A stretch of DNA of 18,967 bases, taken from NCBI GenBank assembly GCA_965652565.1, contig CBFGWL010000061.1, positions 1 to 18,967 on the forward strand, in the 5' to 3' direction. A program made the translations under genes and the position numbers. The notes under the pieces were generated by a model. It had not been told where the DNA came from and searched no databases. It was given only the letters and a program-made list of their open reading frames with translations. The stretch is from RSA11 sp965652565 (GTDB taxonomy: Bacteria; Actinomycetota; Thermoleophilia; Solirubrobacterales; 70-9). Below, in pieces: positions 1 through 8,527 of the stretch. Each line of letters opens with the position of its first letter. Position 1 is the first letter of the stretch.

Positions 1-1643
<1,643 letters not shown>

Positions 1644-1644
<1 letters not shown>

Positions 1645-3092
1645 TGCCCGATCCCCGCGGATTCCTGGAGGTGCCCCGCGCCGCGCTTCCCGAGCGCGAC
1701 CCGGCCGAGCGCGTCAAGGACTACGGCGAGATCTACAAGGTCCTGCCGGAGCCCGAGCTGCGCCGCCAGGCCCAGCGCTGCATGGGATGCGGCGTGCCGT
1801 TCTGCAACAACGGCTGCCCGCTCGGCAACCTGATCCCCGACTGGAACGACCTGGTCCGGCTCGGGCGCTGGGAGGAGGCGATCGCCCAGCTGCACGCCAC
1901 GAACAACTTCCCCGAGTTCACCGGGCTCGTCTGCCCCGCGCCCTGCGAGTCGGCCTGCGTGCTCGACATCAACGACGACGCGGTGACGATCAAGCAGATC
2001 GAGTACTCGATCATCGACCGCGCCTTCCAGGAGGGCTGGGTCAAGCCCGAGCCGCCCGCGGAGCGCACGGGCAAGAAGATCGCGGTGATCGGTTCAGGCC
2101 CCGCCGGCATGGCGGCCGCCGACGAGCTCAACAAGGTCGGCCACTCCGTGGTCGTCTTCGAGCGCGACGAGGCTCCGGGCGGGCTGATGCGCTTCGGCGT
2201 GCCCGACGCGAAGCTCGAGAAGTGGATCATCGACCGTCGCGTCCGCGTGCTGGAGGGCGAGGGCATCGAGTTCCGCTACCGCGTGGACGTCGGCCGCGAC
2301 GTCTCCGTCGAGGAGCTGCGCGAGCAGTTCGACGCCGTGGTGATCGCGATCGGCTCGCGCGTGCCGCGGCCGCTGGGGATCGCAGGCAGCGACCTCGAGG
2401 GCGTCCACTACGCGATGGACTACCTCTACCAGCGCAACCGCTACGTGGCGAAGCTGCAGGGCGGGCCCGAGGGGCCGGAGCCCGAGGTCGTGATCTCGGC
2501 GGCCGGCAAGGACGTCGTGGTGGTCGGCGGCGGCGACACCGGCATGGACTGCATCTCGAACGCGAACCGCGAGGGCTGCAAGTCGGCGGTGCTGCTCGAC
2601 GTCTACCCCGAGGTGCCTGAAGACGGGCGCTACCCGGACACCCCGTGGCCGATGCAGCCGCGCCGCTCGGTCACCACGTACGCGCTCGAGGAGGGCGGCG
2701 AGCGCCGCTTCGGCCGCCAGGTCACGGACATCATCGGCGACCAGCAGGGGCGCGTCGTGGAGGTCGCGGGCCGCGAGGTGCGCGGCACCTCCTCGCGCTC
2801 GCTCGAGCCGATCCCCGGCTCGGAGTTCACGATGCCGGCCGACCTCGTCCTGATCGCGGTCGGCTTCACCCACCCCGAGCACGAGGGGCTGATCAACGAC
2901 CTCGGCGTCGGCCTCGACGGCCGCGGCAACGTGAAGGCACCCTCGTACGAGACGAACGTGGACGGCGTCTTCGCCGCGGGCGACGCCCGCATCGGCGCCT
3001 CGCTGATCGTCAACGCGATCGCCGAGGGCCGCCGCTGCGCGCGCATGGTGGACCGCAAGCTGCGCGCCGGGCAGCCCGCGGTCGCGGCGTAA
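1644..3092 (+). CDS. gltD: Glutamate synthase (NADPH) small subunit
   Basis: This is the FAD/Fe-S subunit that carries electrons from NADPH to the GltB iron-sulfur and FMN centres. It has 482 residues, close to the usual length of about 470-490. The N-terminal [4Fe-4S] cysteines are C46, C49, C54 and C58 (CMGCGVPFCNNGCP), with a second set at C97, C101 and C105. The FAD dinucleotide fold is at 147-155 (VIGSGPAGM), followed by APGGLMRFGVP. The NADPH fold is at 291-300 (VVVVGGGDTG). The closing FAD motif GVFAAGDARIGASLIVNAI lies near the C-terminus. The start ATG at 1644 overlaps the gltB stop, and no better start with a ribosome site is visible. A convergent FAD oxidase follows after 13 bp. 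Confidence 0.97.
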
Positions 3093-3105
3093 AGCCGGCC
3101 GGCGG

Positions 3106-4476
3106 CTAGATCCACTTGCCCGGGTTGAGCAGGCCCTTCGGGTCGAAGAGCTGCTTGATGCCCCGCTGGAGCTCGAGCTCGGCCGGGCTCGCCTGGTAGG
3201 CGAGCGCGTCGCGCTTGAGCCAGCCCAGGCCGTGCTCGCCCGAGACCGTGCCGCCGAGCGCGACGGCCTCGCGCAGCAGCTCGTCGACGGCGGCCGCGAC
3301 TCGCTCCCCCTCCTCCGCCGGCGCCGGATCGCCCGAGACGAGGAACGTCGCGTGGATGTTCGCGTCGCCCGCGTGGCCCCACGAGCAGGCGTCGAGACCG
3401 TGCGCTTCCCCGATCCGCAGCGTGGCCTCGATCGCGTCGGCGAGCCGCTCCACCGGCACGGCGATGTCCTCGGAGACCTTGCCGCCGCGCGCCGTGGCCA
3501 CCACGTTCGAGACCCCGTCGCGCCAGCGCCAAAGCTCCTCGATCTCGCGCCCGCGCGGGCGCGCGTGGCGCAGCGCGAGCGGCTCGACCGCCGCGGCGAT
3601 CTCGGCGAGCTGACGCTCGGCCTCCTCGACGCTGCCATCGGCCTCGGCGATCACCAGGAAGCCCGCATCGCTCGCGTCGAGCCCGGGGACAGCGGCGCCC
3701 GCGAGCTCGAGCGTTCGTCCATCCAGATACTCGATCGCGGCGGCCTGCACCCCCGAGCCGATGATCGCCTCGACCGCCTCGCAACCCGCGCGCGCGTCGC
3801 CGAAAGCGGCCACCAGGGGAAGGCGCGCCTCGGGCGCCGGCAGGAGCTTGAGATGCGCCGCCGTGATGATCCCCAGCGCGCCCTCGGAGCCGATCAAAAG
3901 ACGCTTGAGGTCGAAGCCCGCGGCGTCCTTGCGCACGGGGCCGCCGAGCCGCACGAGCTCCCCGGGCGGCAGGGCGGCCTCCAGGCCCATCACGAAGTCC
4001 CCGGTCACCCCGTAGCGCAGGGCGTGCGGGCCACCGGCGTTCGTCGCGATGTTGCCGCCGATGTGCGATTGCTCCGCGGCGCCCGGATCTGGCGGGAAGT
4101 ACAGGCCCGTCTCGCGCGCCCGGCGCTGCACGGTCGCGGTGGTGACGCCCGCCTCGACCTCCATGCGCCACTGCAGCGCATCGAGGCTGCGCACCCGGTC
4201 GAGTCGCTCCAGCGCGACCACCACGCCCCCCGCGACGGGCGTCGCGGCGCCGGTGAGCCCGGTCCCGCCGCCACGCGCCGTGATCGGCACCCCGCGCTCG
4301 TAGCACCAGGCCAGAAGCTCGGCGACCTGCTCCGCCGTCGCCGGGTACGTCACCGCTTCCGCGCGCGGCTCGATCGCGGGGCCGCGCAGCGCGTCGCGCA
4401 TGGCGCGCGGGTCGAACGCAGCGACCTGCTCTGGGCCGAGCAGCGCGCCCAGGTCGCGGATCAGCGAACTCGTCAT
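3106..4476 (-). CDS. FAD-linked oxidase of the GlcD/D-lactate dehydrogenase type
   Basis: This is probably a flavoprotein that oxidises a 2-hydroxyacid such as glycolate or D-lactate; the substrate cannot be read from the sequence. It has 456 residues, usual for the family. The FAD-binding PCMH domain spans about 40-215, with ITARGGGTGLTG (66-77) and HIGGNIATNAGGPHALRYG (138-156). The FAD-oxidase C-terminal domain follows, with GHAGDANIHATF (368-379), SGEHGLGWLK (412-421) and the terminal FDPKGLLNPGK. The ATG at 4476 is preferred over an upstream in-frame start at 4572 because a TAGCGT box ends 7 nt before it and the homologous region begins just after it. No Fe-S partner (GlcF) is adjacent, so it may act as a single-chain dehydrogenase. 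It is convergent with gltD and divergent from the hydrolase. Confidence 0.9.
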   Translation of the reverse strand: MTSSLIRDLGALLGPEQVAAFDPRAMRDALRGPAIEPRAEAVTYPATAEQVAELLAWCYERGVPITARGGGTGLTGAATPVAGGVVVALERLDRVRSLDALQWRMEVEAGVTTATVQRRARETGLYFPPDPGAAEQSHIGGNIATNAGGPHALRYGVTGDFVMGLEAALPPGELVRLGGPVRKDAAGFDLKRLLIGSEGALGIITAAHLKLLPAPEARLPLVAAFGDARAGCEAVEAIIGSGVQAAAIEYLDGRTLELAGAAVPGLDASDAGFLVIAEADGSVEEAERQLAEIAAAVEPLALRHARPRGREIEELWRWRDGVSNVVATARGGKVSEDIAVPVERLADAIEATLRIGEAHGLDACSWGHAGDANIHATFLVSGDPAPAEEGERVAAAVDELLREAVALGGTVSGEHGLGWLKRDALAYQASPAELELQRGIKQLFDPKGLLNPGKWI

Positions 4477-4483
4477 GTCACGG

Positions 4484-4489
4484 ACGCTA
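4484..4489 (-). promoter_or_regulatory. Putative -10 box of the FAD oxidase gene
   Basis: TAGCGT on the minus strand ends 7 nt before the ATG at 4476, so transcription would begin at or next to the start codon. There is no Shine-Dalgarno sequence. No convincing -35 is seen. Confidence 0.4.
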
Positions 4490-4521
4490 GCCCAGGTGTC
4501 ACGCGCGGGCGCGGAGATCCC

Positions 4522-4527
4522 TAGCCT
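4522..4527 (+). promoter_or_regulatory. Putative -10 box of the alpha/beta hydrolase gene
   Basis: TAGCCT lies 10 nt before the ATG at 4538, giving a predicted leader of only a few bases. The 61-bp divergent interval holds this box and the opposite-strand box at 4484-4489. Confidence 0.4.
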
Positions 4528-4537
4528 TCCGCGGAAC

Positions 4538-5458
4538 ATGGCCGAGCAGATCACCCGCGTCAACGACCGCATCGAGCTCTGTCACGAGAGCTTCGGCGAC
4601 CCGAGCGACCCGCCGGTCCTGCTCGTGATGGGGCTGGGGATGCAGATGGTCGGCTGGCACGATGAGTTCTGCGAGCAGCTCGCCGGTCGCGGCTTTCACG
4701 TCGTGCGCTTCGACAACCGCGACGCCGGGCGGTCGACCCATATGGACTTCCGGCCCCCGACCCTGCGGCAGCTCACCACGCGCCGCTTCCGGCCCGAGCA
4801 GTACACGCTGGAGGACATGGCCGACGACACCGCCGGCTTGGTCGAGGCGCTGGAGCTGGGTCCCGTGCACGTGGTCGGGGCCTCGATGGGCGGGATGATC
4901 GCCCAGGCGCTCGCGGCCCGGCATCCGAAGCTCGTGCGCTCGCTCGTCTCGATCATGTCGAACACCGGCTCGCGCGTCTCGGGGCTACCCGCCTTCGGCG
5001 TCCTGCGAGTGCTCCTCGAGGCCCCGCCCCGCGAGCGCGACGCCTACATCGAGAACTCGGTGCGCACCTTCGAGCTGATCGGCTCGCGCGAGCTCGGCGT
5101 GGACGTCGAGGAGATCCGCGCGCAGGCGGAGCGCGCCTACGAGCGCGGCGTCGATCCCGCCGGCACCGGGCGGCAGCTCGGCGCGATCCTCAAGTCGGGC
5201 AACCGCACGCGCGCGCTGCGCTCGATCCGCGTGCCGACGACGGTGATCCACGGCACCCGCGACCGGCTCGTCAAGCCCTCGGGCGGACGCGCAACCGCCA
5301 AGGCGATCCCCGGCGCCCGGCTCATCACCCTCGAGGGCATGGGCCACGACCTGCCGCGGGTGATGTGGGATCGGATCATCGACGCGATCGCCGAGAACGC
5401 CGCGCGCGTCGGCACGGATCCGGTCGGCGAGCGGGTAGGCGCGGGCGCTCCCGGGTAA
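4538..5458 (+). CDS. Alpha/beta-hydrolase fold protein (RdmC-like)
   Basis: A probable soluble esterase or hydrolase of 306 residues; the substrate is unknown. The nucleophile elbow is GASMGG with Ser116. The likely acid is Asp242 (HGTRDRLVKP) and the likely base is His270 (EGMGHDLP), completing the triad. The oxyanion-side motif LLVMGLGMQMVGW (28-40) and FDNRDAGRST (58-67) are typical of the RdmC/aclacinomycin-methylesterase-like group, although that assignment says little about the real substrate. The ATG at 4538 is chosen because the core fold starts directly after it and a TAGCCT box lies 10 nt upstream; the open frame further upstream runs through the divergent promoter region. A tiny membrane-protein gene follows 13 bp downstream. 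Confidence 0.88.
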   Translation: MAEQITRVNDRIELCHESFGDPSDPPVLLVMGLGMQMVGWHDEFCEQLAGRGFHVVRFDNRDAGRSTHMDFRPPTLRQLTTRRFRPEQYTLEDMADDTAGLVEALELGPVHVVGASMGGMIAQALAARHPKLVRSLVSIMSNTGSRVSGLPAFGVLRVLLEAPPRERDAYIENSVRTFELIGSRELGVDVEEIRAQAERAYERGVDPAGTGRQLGAILKSGNRTRALRSIRVPTTVIHGTRDRLVKPSGGRATAKAIPGARLITLEGMGHDLPRVMWDRIIDAIAENAARVGTDPVGERVGAGAPG

Positions 5459-5471
5459 CCGGCAGCGCCAC

Positions 5472-5576
5472 GTGTTCATCTTCTTCTCAAACCGGGTCGG
5501 CTGCCTCGGCTCTCTGCTGATCTCGGCGGTCGTCACGCTGATCCTGCTGCTCCTCCTGGGCGTTCTCGAGATCTAG
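5472..5576 (+). CDS. Small single-pass membrane peptide (34 aa)
   Basis: A GTG-started frame of 34 residues begins MFIFFSNRVGCLGSLL. It continues as one hydrophobic helix (residues about 10-31, very rich in Leu/Val/Ile) and ends GVLEI. From memory, very similar short peptides with an FFSNRxGCLGSLL start occur as hypothetical proteins in many actinobacteria, which supports it being a real gene; this was not checked. No Shine-Dalgarno sequence is visible. It lies 13 bp after the hydrolase stop and ends 3 bp before the -35 of the tetR promoter, so it is probably cotranscribed with the hydrolase. Function unknown. Confidence 0.6.
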   Translation: MFIFFSNRVGCLGSLLISAVVTLILLLLLGVLEI

Positions 5577-5579
5577 GGG

Positions 5580-5608
5580 TTGACAAGAGGTGTGAGTGAG
5601 TGCATACT
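5580..5608 (+). promoter_or_regulatory. Promoter of the tetR gene (leaderless)
   Basis: A perfect -35 TTGACA (5580-5585) is followed by a 17-bp spacer and the -10 CATACT (5603-5608). Transcription should start near 5615-5616, immediately before the GTG at 5617, so the message has essentially no leader. The -10 lies inside the operator palindrome. Confidence 0.75.
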
Positions 5609-5615
5609 CACACCT
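5588..5615. promoter_or_regulatory. Operator 1, TetR-binding palindrome
   Basis: AGGTGTGAGT (5588-5597) and ACTCACACCT (5606-5615) form a perfect 10-bp inverted repeat with an 8-bp spacer. Nested within it is GTGAGTGCATACTCAC (5596-5611), which recurs in front of the efflux gene. It covers the spacer and -10 of the tetR promoter, so binding would block the repressor gene's own transcription. Confidence 0.75.
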
Positions 5616-5616
5616 T

Positions 5617-6195
5617 GTGACGACCCCGCAGGCCACAACCCCCCGGACGCTCTCGACCGCCGAACAGCGGCGCGAGGAGCTCATCGAGGCCGCCGTGCGC
5701 GCGTTCGCCGAGCGCGGCTACGCGGCGCCGACGACCGAGATCGCGAAGGCCGCGGGGATCTCGCAGGCCTACCTCTTCCGCCTCTTCCCCACCAAGCCCG
5801 ATCTGTTCGCGGCGGCGTACGAGGTAGCAAGCGACCGGATGTTCGAGGCCTTCCGCGACGCCGCCGCGCAGGCGCGGGAGACCGGCCAGGACCCGCTCGA
5901 GGCGATGGGCATCGCCTACGACGAGCTGATCAAGCGCGACCGCGACGTGCTGCTCATGCAGATCCACTCCTACGTGGGCGCCGGCATCGACGAGCAGGCT
6001 CGCGAGGCCGTCAACCGCTGCTTCGCGCGGCTGTACGACCTGGTGAAGCGCGAGAGCGGCGCGCCGCTCGACGAGATCAAGCGCTGGTTCGCCTACGGGA
6101 TGCTGATCAACGTGATGGCCGCGATCCGCGCTGACGAGCTCGACGCCGAGTGGGCGCAGGTGCTCACCGCCAACCAGGAGGGGGCCGAGTGCTAG
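5617..6195 (+). CDS. TetR-family repressor of the adjacent MFS pump
   Basis: A cytoplasmic DNA-binding repressor of 192 residues. The N-terminal helix-turn-helix (about 22-66) reads RREELIEAAVRAFAERG followed by TTEIAKAAGISQAYLFRLFP, typical of TetR. The C-terminal two thirds would form the ligand-binding and dimer domain. The GTG at 5617 is chosen: the in-frame GTG at 5596 lies within the operator and upstream of the predicted transcription start, so it cannot be on the mRNA. The gene is preceded by one operator and followed, after a terminator, by a second copy in front of the MFS gene. It therefore very likely represses both itself and the pump. The inducer is unknown. Confidence 0.92.
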   Translation: MTTPQATTPRTLSTAEQRREELIEAAVRAFAERGYAAPTTEIAKAAGISQAYLFRLFPTKPDLFAAAYEVASDRMFEAFRDAAAQARETGQDPLEAMGIAYDELIKRDRDVLLMQIHSYVGAGIDEQAREAVNRCFARLYDLVKRESGAPLDEIKRWFAYGMLINVMAAIRADELDAEWAQVLTANQEGAEC

Positions 6196-6217
6196 CCGGC
6201 CCCGCAGGCACGGCCCG

Positions 6218-6240
6218 GGCGGCGCGAGCCGCCTTCTTTT
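6218..6240 (+). terminator. Intrinsic terminator after tetR
   Basis: GGCGGC-GCGA-GCCGCC is a 6-bp perfect stem with a GCGA tetraloop (6218-6233), followed directly by TTCTTTT (6234-6240). It lies 22 bp after the tetR stop and 12 bp before operator 2, separating the repressor and pump transcripts. Confidence 0.65.
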
Positions 6241-6251
6241 CGGCCGTTGGA

Positions 6252-6267
6252 GTGAGTGACTACTCAC
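6252..6267. promoter_or_regulatory. Operator 2, in front of the MFS pump
   Basis: GTGAGTGACTACTCAC matches operator 1 at 14 of 16 positions (shared form GTGAGTGNNTACTCAC). It ends 34 bp before the pump ATG, a position where repressor would block its promoter. No strong -35/-10 pair was identified here. Confidence 0.7.
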
Positions 6268-6301
6268 ACACCTGTTCTTGCAAACGAGAAAGGAGAACCC
6301 C

Positions 6302-7768
6302 ATGTCAACCTCAGCAAGCCCCCGCACAGCGGCGTGGACGCTGGCGATCACCGGCGCGGCGCTCTTCATGACAGCGCTCGACAACCTCGTCGTCGGCGTC
6401 GCGCTGCCCTCGATCCGCGCGGACCTCGGCGGCTCGATCGAGTCGCTCGAGTGGACCGTGAACGCCTACACCCTGGCCTTCGCCGTCCTGCTCATCACCG
6501 GCGCCGCGTTAGGCGATCGCTTCGGGCGCAAGCGGATGTTCGGCATCGGGCTGGGCATCTTCACCGGCGCGAGCGCGCTCGCCGCGATGGCTCCGTCGAT
6601 CGACGCGTTGATCGCGGCACGCGCCCTGCAGGGACTGGGCGCGGCGATCGTCACGCCGCTCACCCTCACCTTGGTCTCCGAGGCCTTCCCGCCGCAGAAG
6701 CGCGGAGCCGCCCTCGGGATCTGGGGTGGAATCAGCGGCCTGGGCGTCGCCGTCGGCCCGTTCGTCGGCGGCCTCGTGGTCGAGGGCGTCTCGTGGCAGT
6801 GGATCTTCTGGCTCAACGTGCCGATCGGCCTCGTGCTGATCCCGCTCGCCGGCCGGATGCTCACGGAGTCGCGTGGGCCCGACAAGGCGCTCGACCTGCC
6901 CGGGCTCGGGCTCGCCGGCGCCGGGCTGTTCGGCCTCACGTTCGGGATCATCCGCGGTGAGTCGCTGGGCTGGACCAGCGCGCCCGTCGTGAGCGCGATC
7001 GCCGCGGGCGTCGCGCTGCTGGCGATCTTCGTGTGGTGGGAGCTGCGCGCCCGGGAGCCGATGCTGCCGATGCGCTTCTTCCGCTCGCGCTCGTTCAGCG
7101 CGACGAACGGGCTGTCGTTCGCGATGTTCTTCGGGACGTTCGGAGCGATCTTCCTGCTCAGCCAGTTCTTCCAGACGGCGCAGGGCTACGGCCCGCTCGA
7201 GGCCGGGCTGCGCACCCTGCCGTGGACCGGCATGCCGATGATCGTCGCACCGATCGCGGGCGTCCTCGGCGCGCGCTTCGGCACCCGCCCGCTCATGGCC
7301 ACCGGGCTGGCGCTGCAGGCCGTCGCGCTCGGCTGGATCGGGCTCGTCTCGGCGCCCGATACGCCCTTCGTCGAGCTGATCGCGCCGTTCGCGCTCGCCG
7401 GGATCGGAATGGCGCTCGTCTTCCCGACCGGCGCGGCGACGGTGCTCGCCTCGGTGCGTCCCAAGGAAGCGGGCAAGGCCTCCGGCGCGACGAACGCGAT
7501 CCGCGAGATCGGCGGCGTGATGGGCGTCGCGGTGCTCGCCACCGTGTTCTCGGCGCACGGCGGCTACGAGTCGCCGCAGGCATTCACGGACGGCGTGGTC
7601 GCCGCGCTGCCGATCGCGGTCGGCGTGCTCGCCGTCGGGGCGCTACTCGCGCTGCTGGTGCCCGCCGGGATGGCCCGGACGGCGCCCGCCGTGGCGGACG
7701 AGGACGCGGGTGATGAACTCGCGAATGCGGGTAGAGGCAACGCAGAGCCCGCGTCCGCAAGGGCGTGA
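6302..7768 (+). CDS. MFS multidrug efflux pump, DHA2 (EmrB/QacA) type
   Basis: A proton-driven drug exporter in the cytoplasmic membrane, 488 residues with an apparent 14-helix pattern. Family motifs are visible: motif D1 in helix 1 (ALDNLVVGVALP, 25-36, with Asp27), motif A GDRFGRKR (71-78), RALQGLGAAIVTP (107-119), and motif C in helix 5 (GISGLGVAVGPFVGG, 143-157). The ATG at 6302 has a strong ribosome site, AAGGAG at 6290-6295, and this decides against the in-frame TTG at 6278. Operator 2 lies just upstream, so the pump is presumably induced when the TetR protein releases DNA. The substrate cannot be inferred. A second pump of the same subfamily is encoded at 13195-14679. Confidence 0.93.
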   Translation: MSTSASPRTAAWTLAITGAALFMTALDNLVVGVALPSIRADLGGSIESLEWTVNAYTLAFAVLLITGAALGDRFGRKRMFGIGLGIFTGASALAAMAPSIDALIAARALQGLGAAIVTPLTLTLVSEAFPPQKRGAALGIWGGISGLGVAVGPFVGGLVVEGVSWQWIFWLNVPIGLVLIPLAGRMLTESRGPDKALDLPGLGLAGAGLFGLTFGIIRGESLGWTSAPVVSAIAAGVALLAIFVWWELRAREPMLPMRFFRSRSFSATNGLSFAMFFGTFGAIFLLSQFFQTAQGYGPLEAGLRTLPWTGMPMIVAPIAGVLGARFGTRPLMATGLALQAVALGWIGLVSAPDTPFVELIAPFALAGIGMALVFPTGAATVLASVRPKEAGKASGATNAIREIGGVMGVAVLATVFSAHGGYESPQAFTDGVVAALPIAVGVLAVGALLALLVPAGMARTAPAVADEDAGDELANAGRGNAEPASARA

Positions 7769-7802
7769 GCGTTTGACCCCTCCTCCCACGGATCGCACGC
7801 AC

Positions 7803-7834
7803 GGGGTGCTCGCCCTTTTCTGGGCGGGCGCCCC
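7803..7834 (+). terminator. Stem-loop after the MFS gene
   Basis: On the plus-strand RNA, 7803-7815 and 7822-7834 pair over 13 bp with two G-U wobbles around the loop TTTTCT. The wobbles make it stable only in plus-strand RNA. There is no T-run after it. It lies 34 nt after the pump stop and upstream of the predicted groES-like transcription start, so a role in ending the pump transcript is likely. Confidence 0.45.
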
Positions 7835-7849
7835 TCGCGCGACCGCGTA

Positions 7850-7855
7850 TACCCT
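7850..7855 (+). promoter_or_regulatory. Putative -10 box of the GroES-like gene
   Basis: TACCCT (within GTATACCCT) ends 7 nt before the ATG at 7863, so the start of transcription would coincide with the start codon. No Shine-Dalgarno sequence and no clear -35 are present. Confidence 0.4.
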
Positions 7856-7862
7856 GCAACGT

Positions 7863-8219
7863 ATGGCACGCCACAACCTGAGGCCGCTGTTCGACCGGGT
7901 CGTGATCAAGGAGCTCGAGCCCGACCGAATGCGCAAGTCAGGGCTCGTCGTCCCGCCCGGCGCGTCGGATCCCCCGCCCCAGCACGGCATCGTGCTCGCC
8001 GTCGGCCAGGGCGTCGACTGGTGGGAGGCGGCGGGCGTGCAGATGCCCGTCCGCCCCGGCGACCACGTCGTCTTCCCCGCCAGCGCCGGCGTGTGGGTCG
8101 AGGTCGACGAGGAGCGCCTGCTGGTCTGCCGGGTCACCGAGCTGCTCGGCGTGCTCGAGACCGCCGAGGAGGGCGAGGGCTCGGGCAGCGAGCTCGGCGA
8201 CGAGCTGGCCGACCGCTAG
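7863..8219 (+). CDS. GroES-like (cpn10) co-chaperonin homologue, orphan
   Basis: A small cytoplasmic protein of 118 residues that follows the GroES pattern: RPLFDRVVIKELE (7-19), GLVVPPGASDPPPQHGIVLAVG (27-48), RPGDHVVF (64-71) and LLVCRVTELLGVLE (86-99). It differs from ordinary GroES in three ways. The mobile-loop region reads RMRKSGLVVPP. About six extra residues (DWWEAAGVQ) sit after the AVG strand. The acidic tail (about 100-118) extends past the usual end. No groEL is nearby and no CIRCE-like repeat was found. It may be a second GroES with its own client or chaperonin, or a fold relative with another role. The ATG at 7863 is directly preceded by a TACCCT box. Confidence 0.8.
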   Translation: MARHNLRPLFDRVVIKELEPDRMRKSGLVVPPGASDPPPQHGIVLAVGQGVDWWEAAGVQMPVRPGDHVVFPASAGVWVEVDEERLLVCRVTELLGVLETAEEGEGSGSELGDELADR

Positions 8220-8228
8220 GCACACCAC

Positions 8229-8426
8229 TCACACCGGCGGGCCCGTCTCGAGCTCGCCCAGCTCCAGCACGATCGCGACCTTCCGGTCCTCCCAGGTGAA
8301 GATGAGCTCGTTCGCGAGCGGGTCGTGTTCGACGTGGTCCGGCTGATCGAGCCCGCTCTCGCGCAGCAGCTCGCGAAAGCGCCGCTCGGCCGCCTCGGGA
8401 GATGGCCCTTGTTGGTTGGTTGACAC
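8229..8426 (-). CDS. Hypothetical protein, 65 aa
   Basis: A GTG-started frame of 65 residues (MSTNQQGPSPEAAERRFREL...) that I do not recognise. It has an amphipathic helical first half and a beta-like stretch (NELIFTWEDRKVAIVLEL). It is acidic and has no signal peptide, membrane helix or cysteine. Codon choice in the second half is strongly G/C-ending like its neighbours, which supports it being coding. It converges on the GroES-like gene with a 9-bp gap. A GATGGT box lies 6 nt before the GTG, resembling the other leaderless starts here but with a poorer match. The overlapping minus-strand frame beginning at 8464 is rejected as a shadow. Confidence 0.5.
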   Translation of the reverse strand: MSTNQQGPSPEAAERRFRELLRESGLDQPDHVEHDPLANELIFTWEDRKVAIVLELGELETGPPV

Positions 8427-8502
8427 CAGGCGACCATCCCAGGGCCGGCGTAACGGGTCAGCACGCGTTCGCGCCGGATGTGTGTCAGGAGCGACTCCTA
8501 AG

Positions 8503-8527
8503 CCCAGAGGCCCGCTAGGCCTCTGGG
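8503..8527. terminator. Perfect 10-bp hairpin at the end of the NERD gene
   Basis: CCCAGAGGCC (8503-8512) and GGCCTCTGGG (8518-8527) pair perfectly around a 5-nt loop that contains the NERD gene's TAG stop (8515-8517). No T-run follows on either strand, so if it is a terminator it is an atypical one. Confidence 0.5.

Noticed and set aside
3093..3107. AGCCG-GCCGG-CGGCT stem between gltD and the FAD oxidase
   Set aside because: The stem is only 5 bp, there is no T-run and it runs into the stop codon; too weak to call a terminator.
6278..6301. TTG start eight codons upstream for the first MFS pump
   Set aside because: The AAGGAG at 6290-6295 lies inside that extension and is ideally placed for the ATG at 6302.
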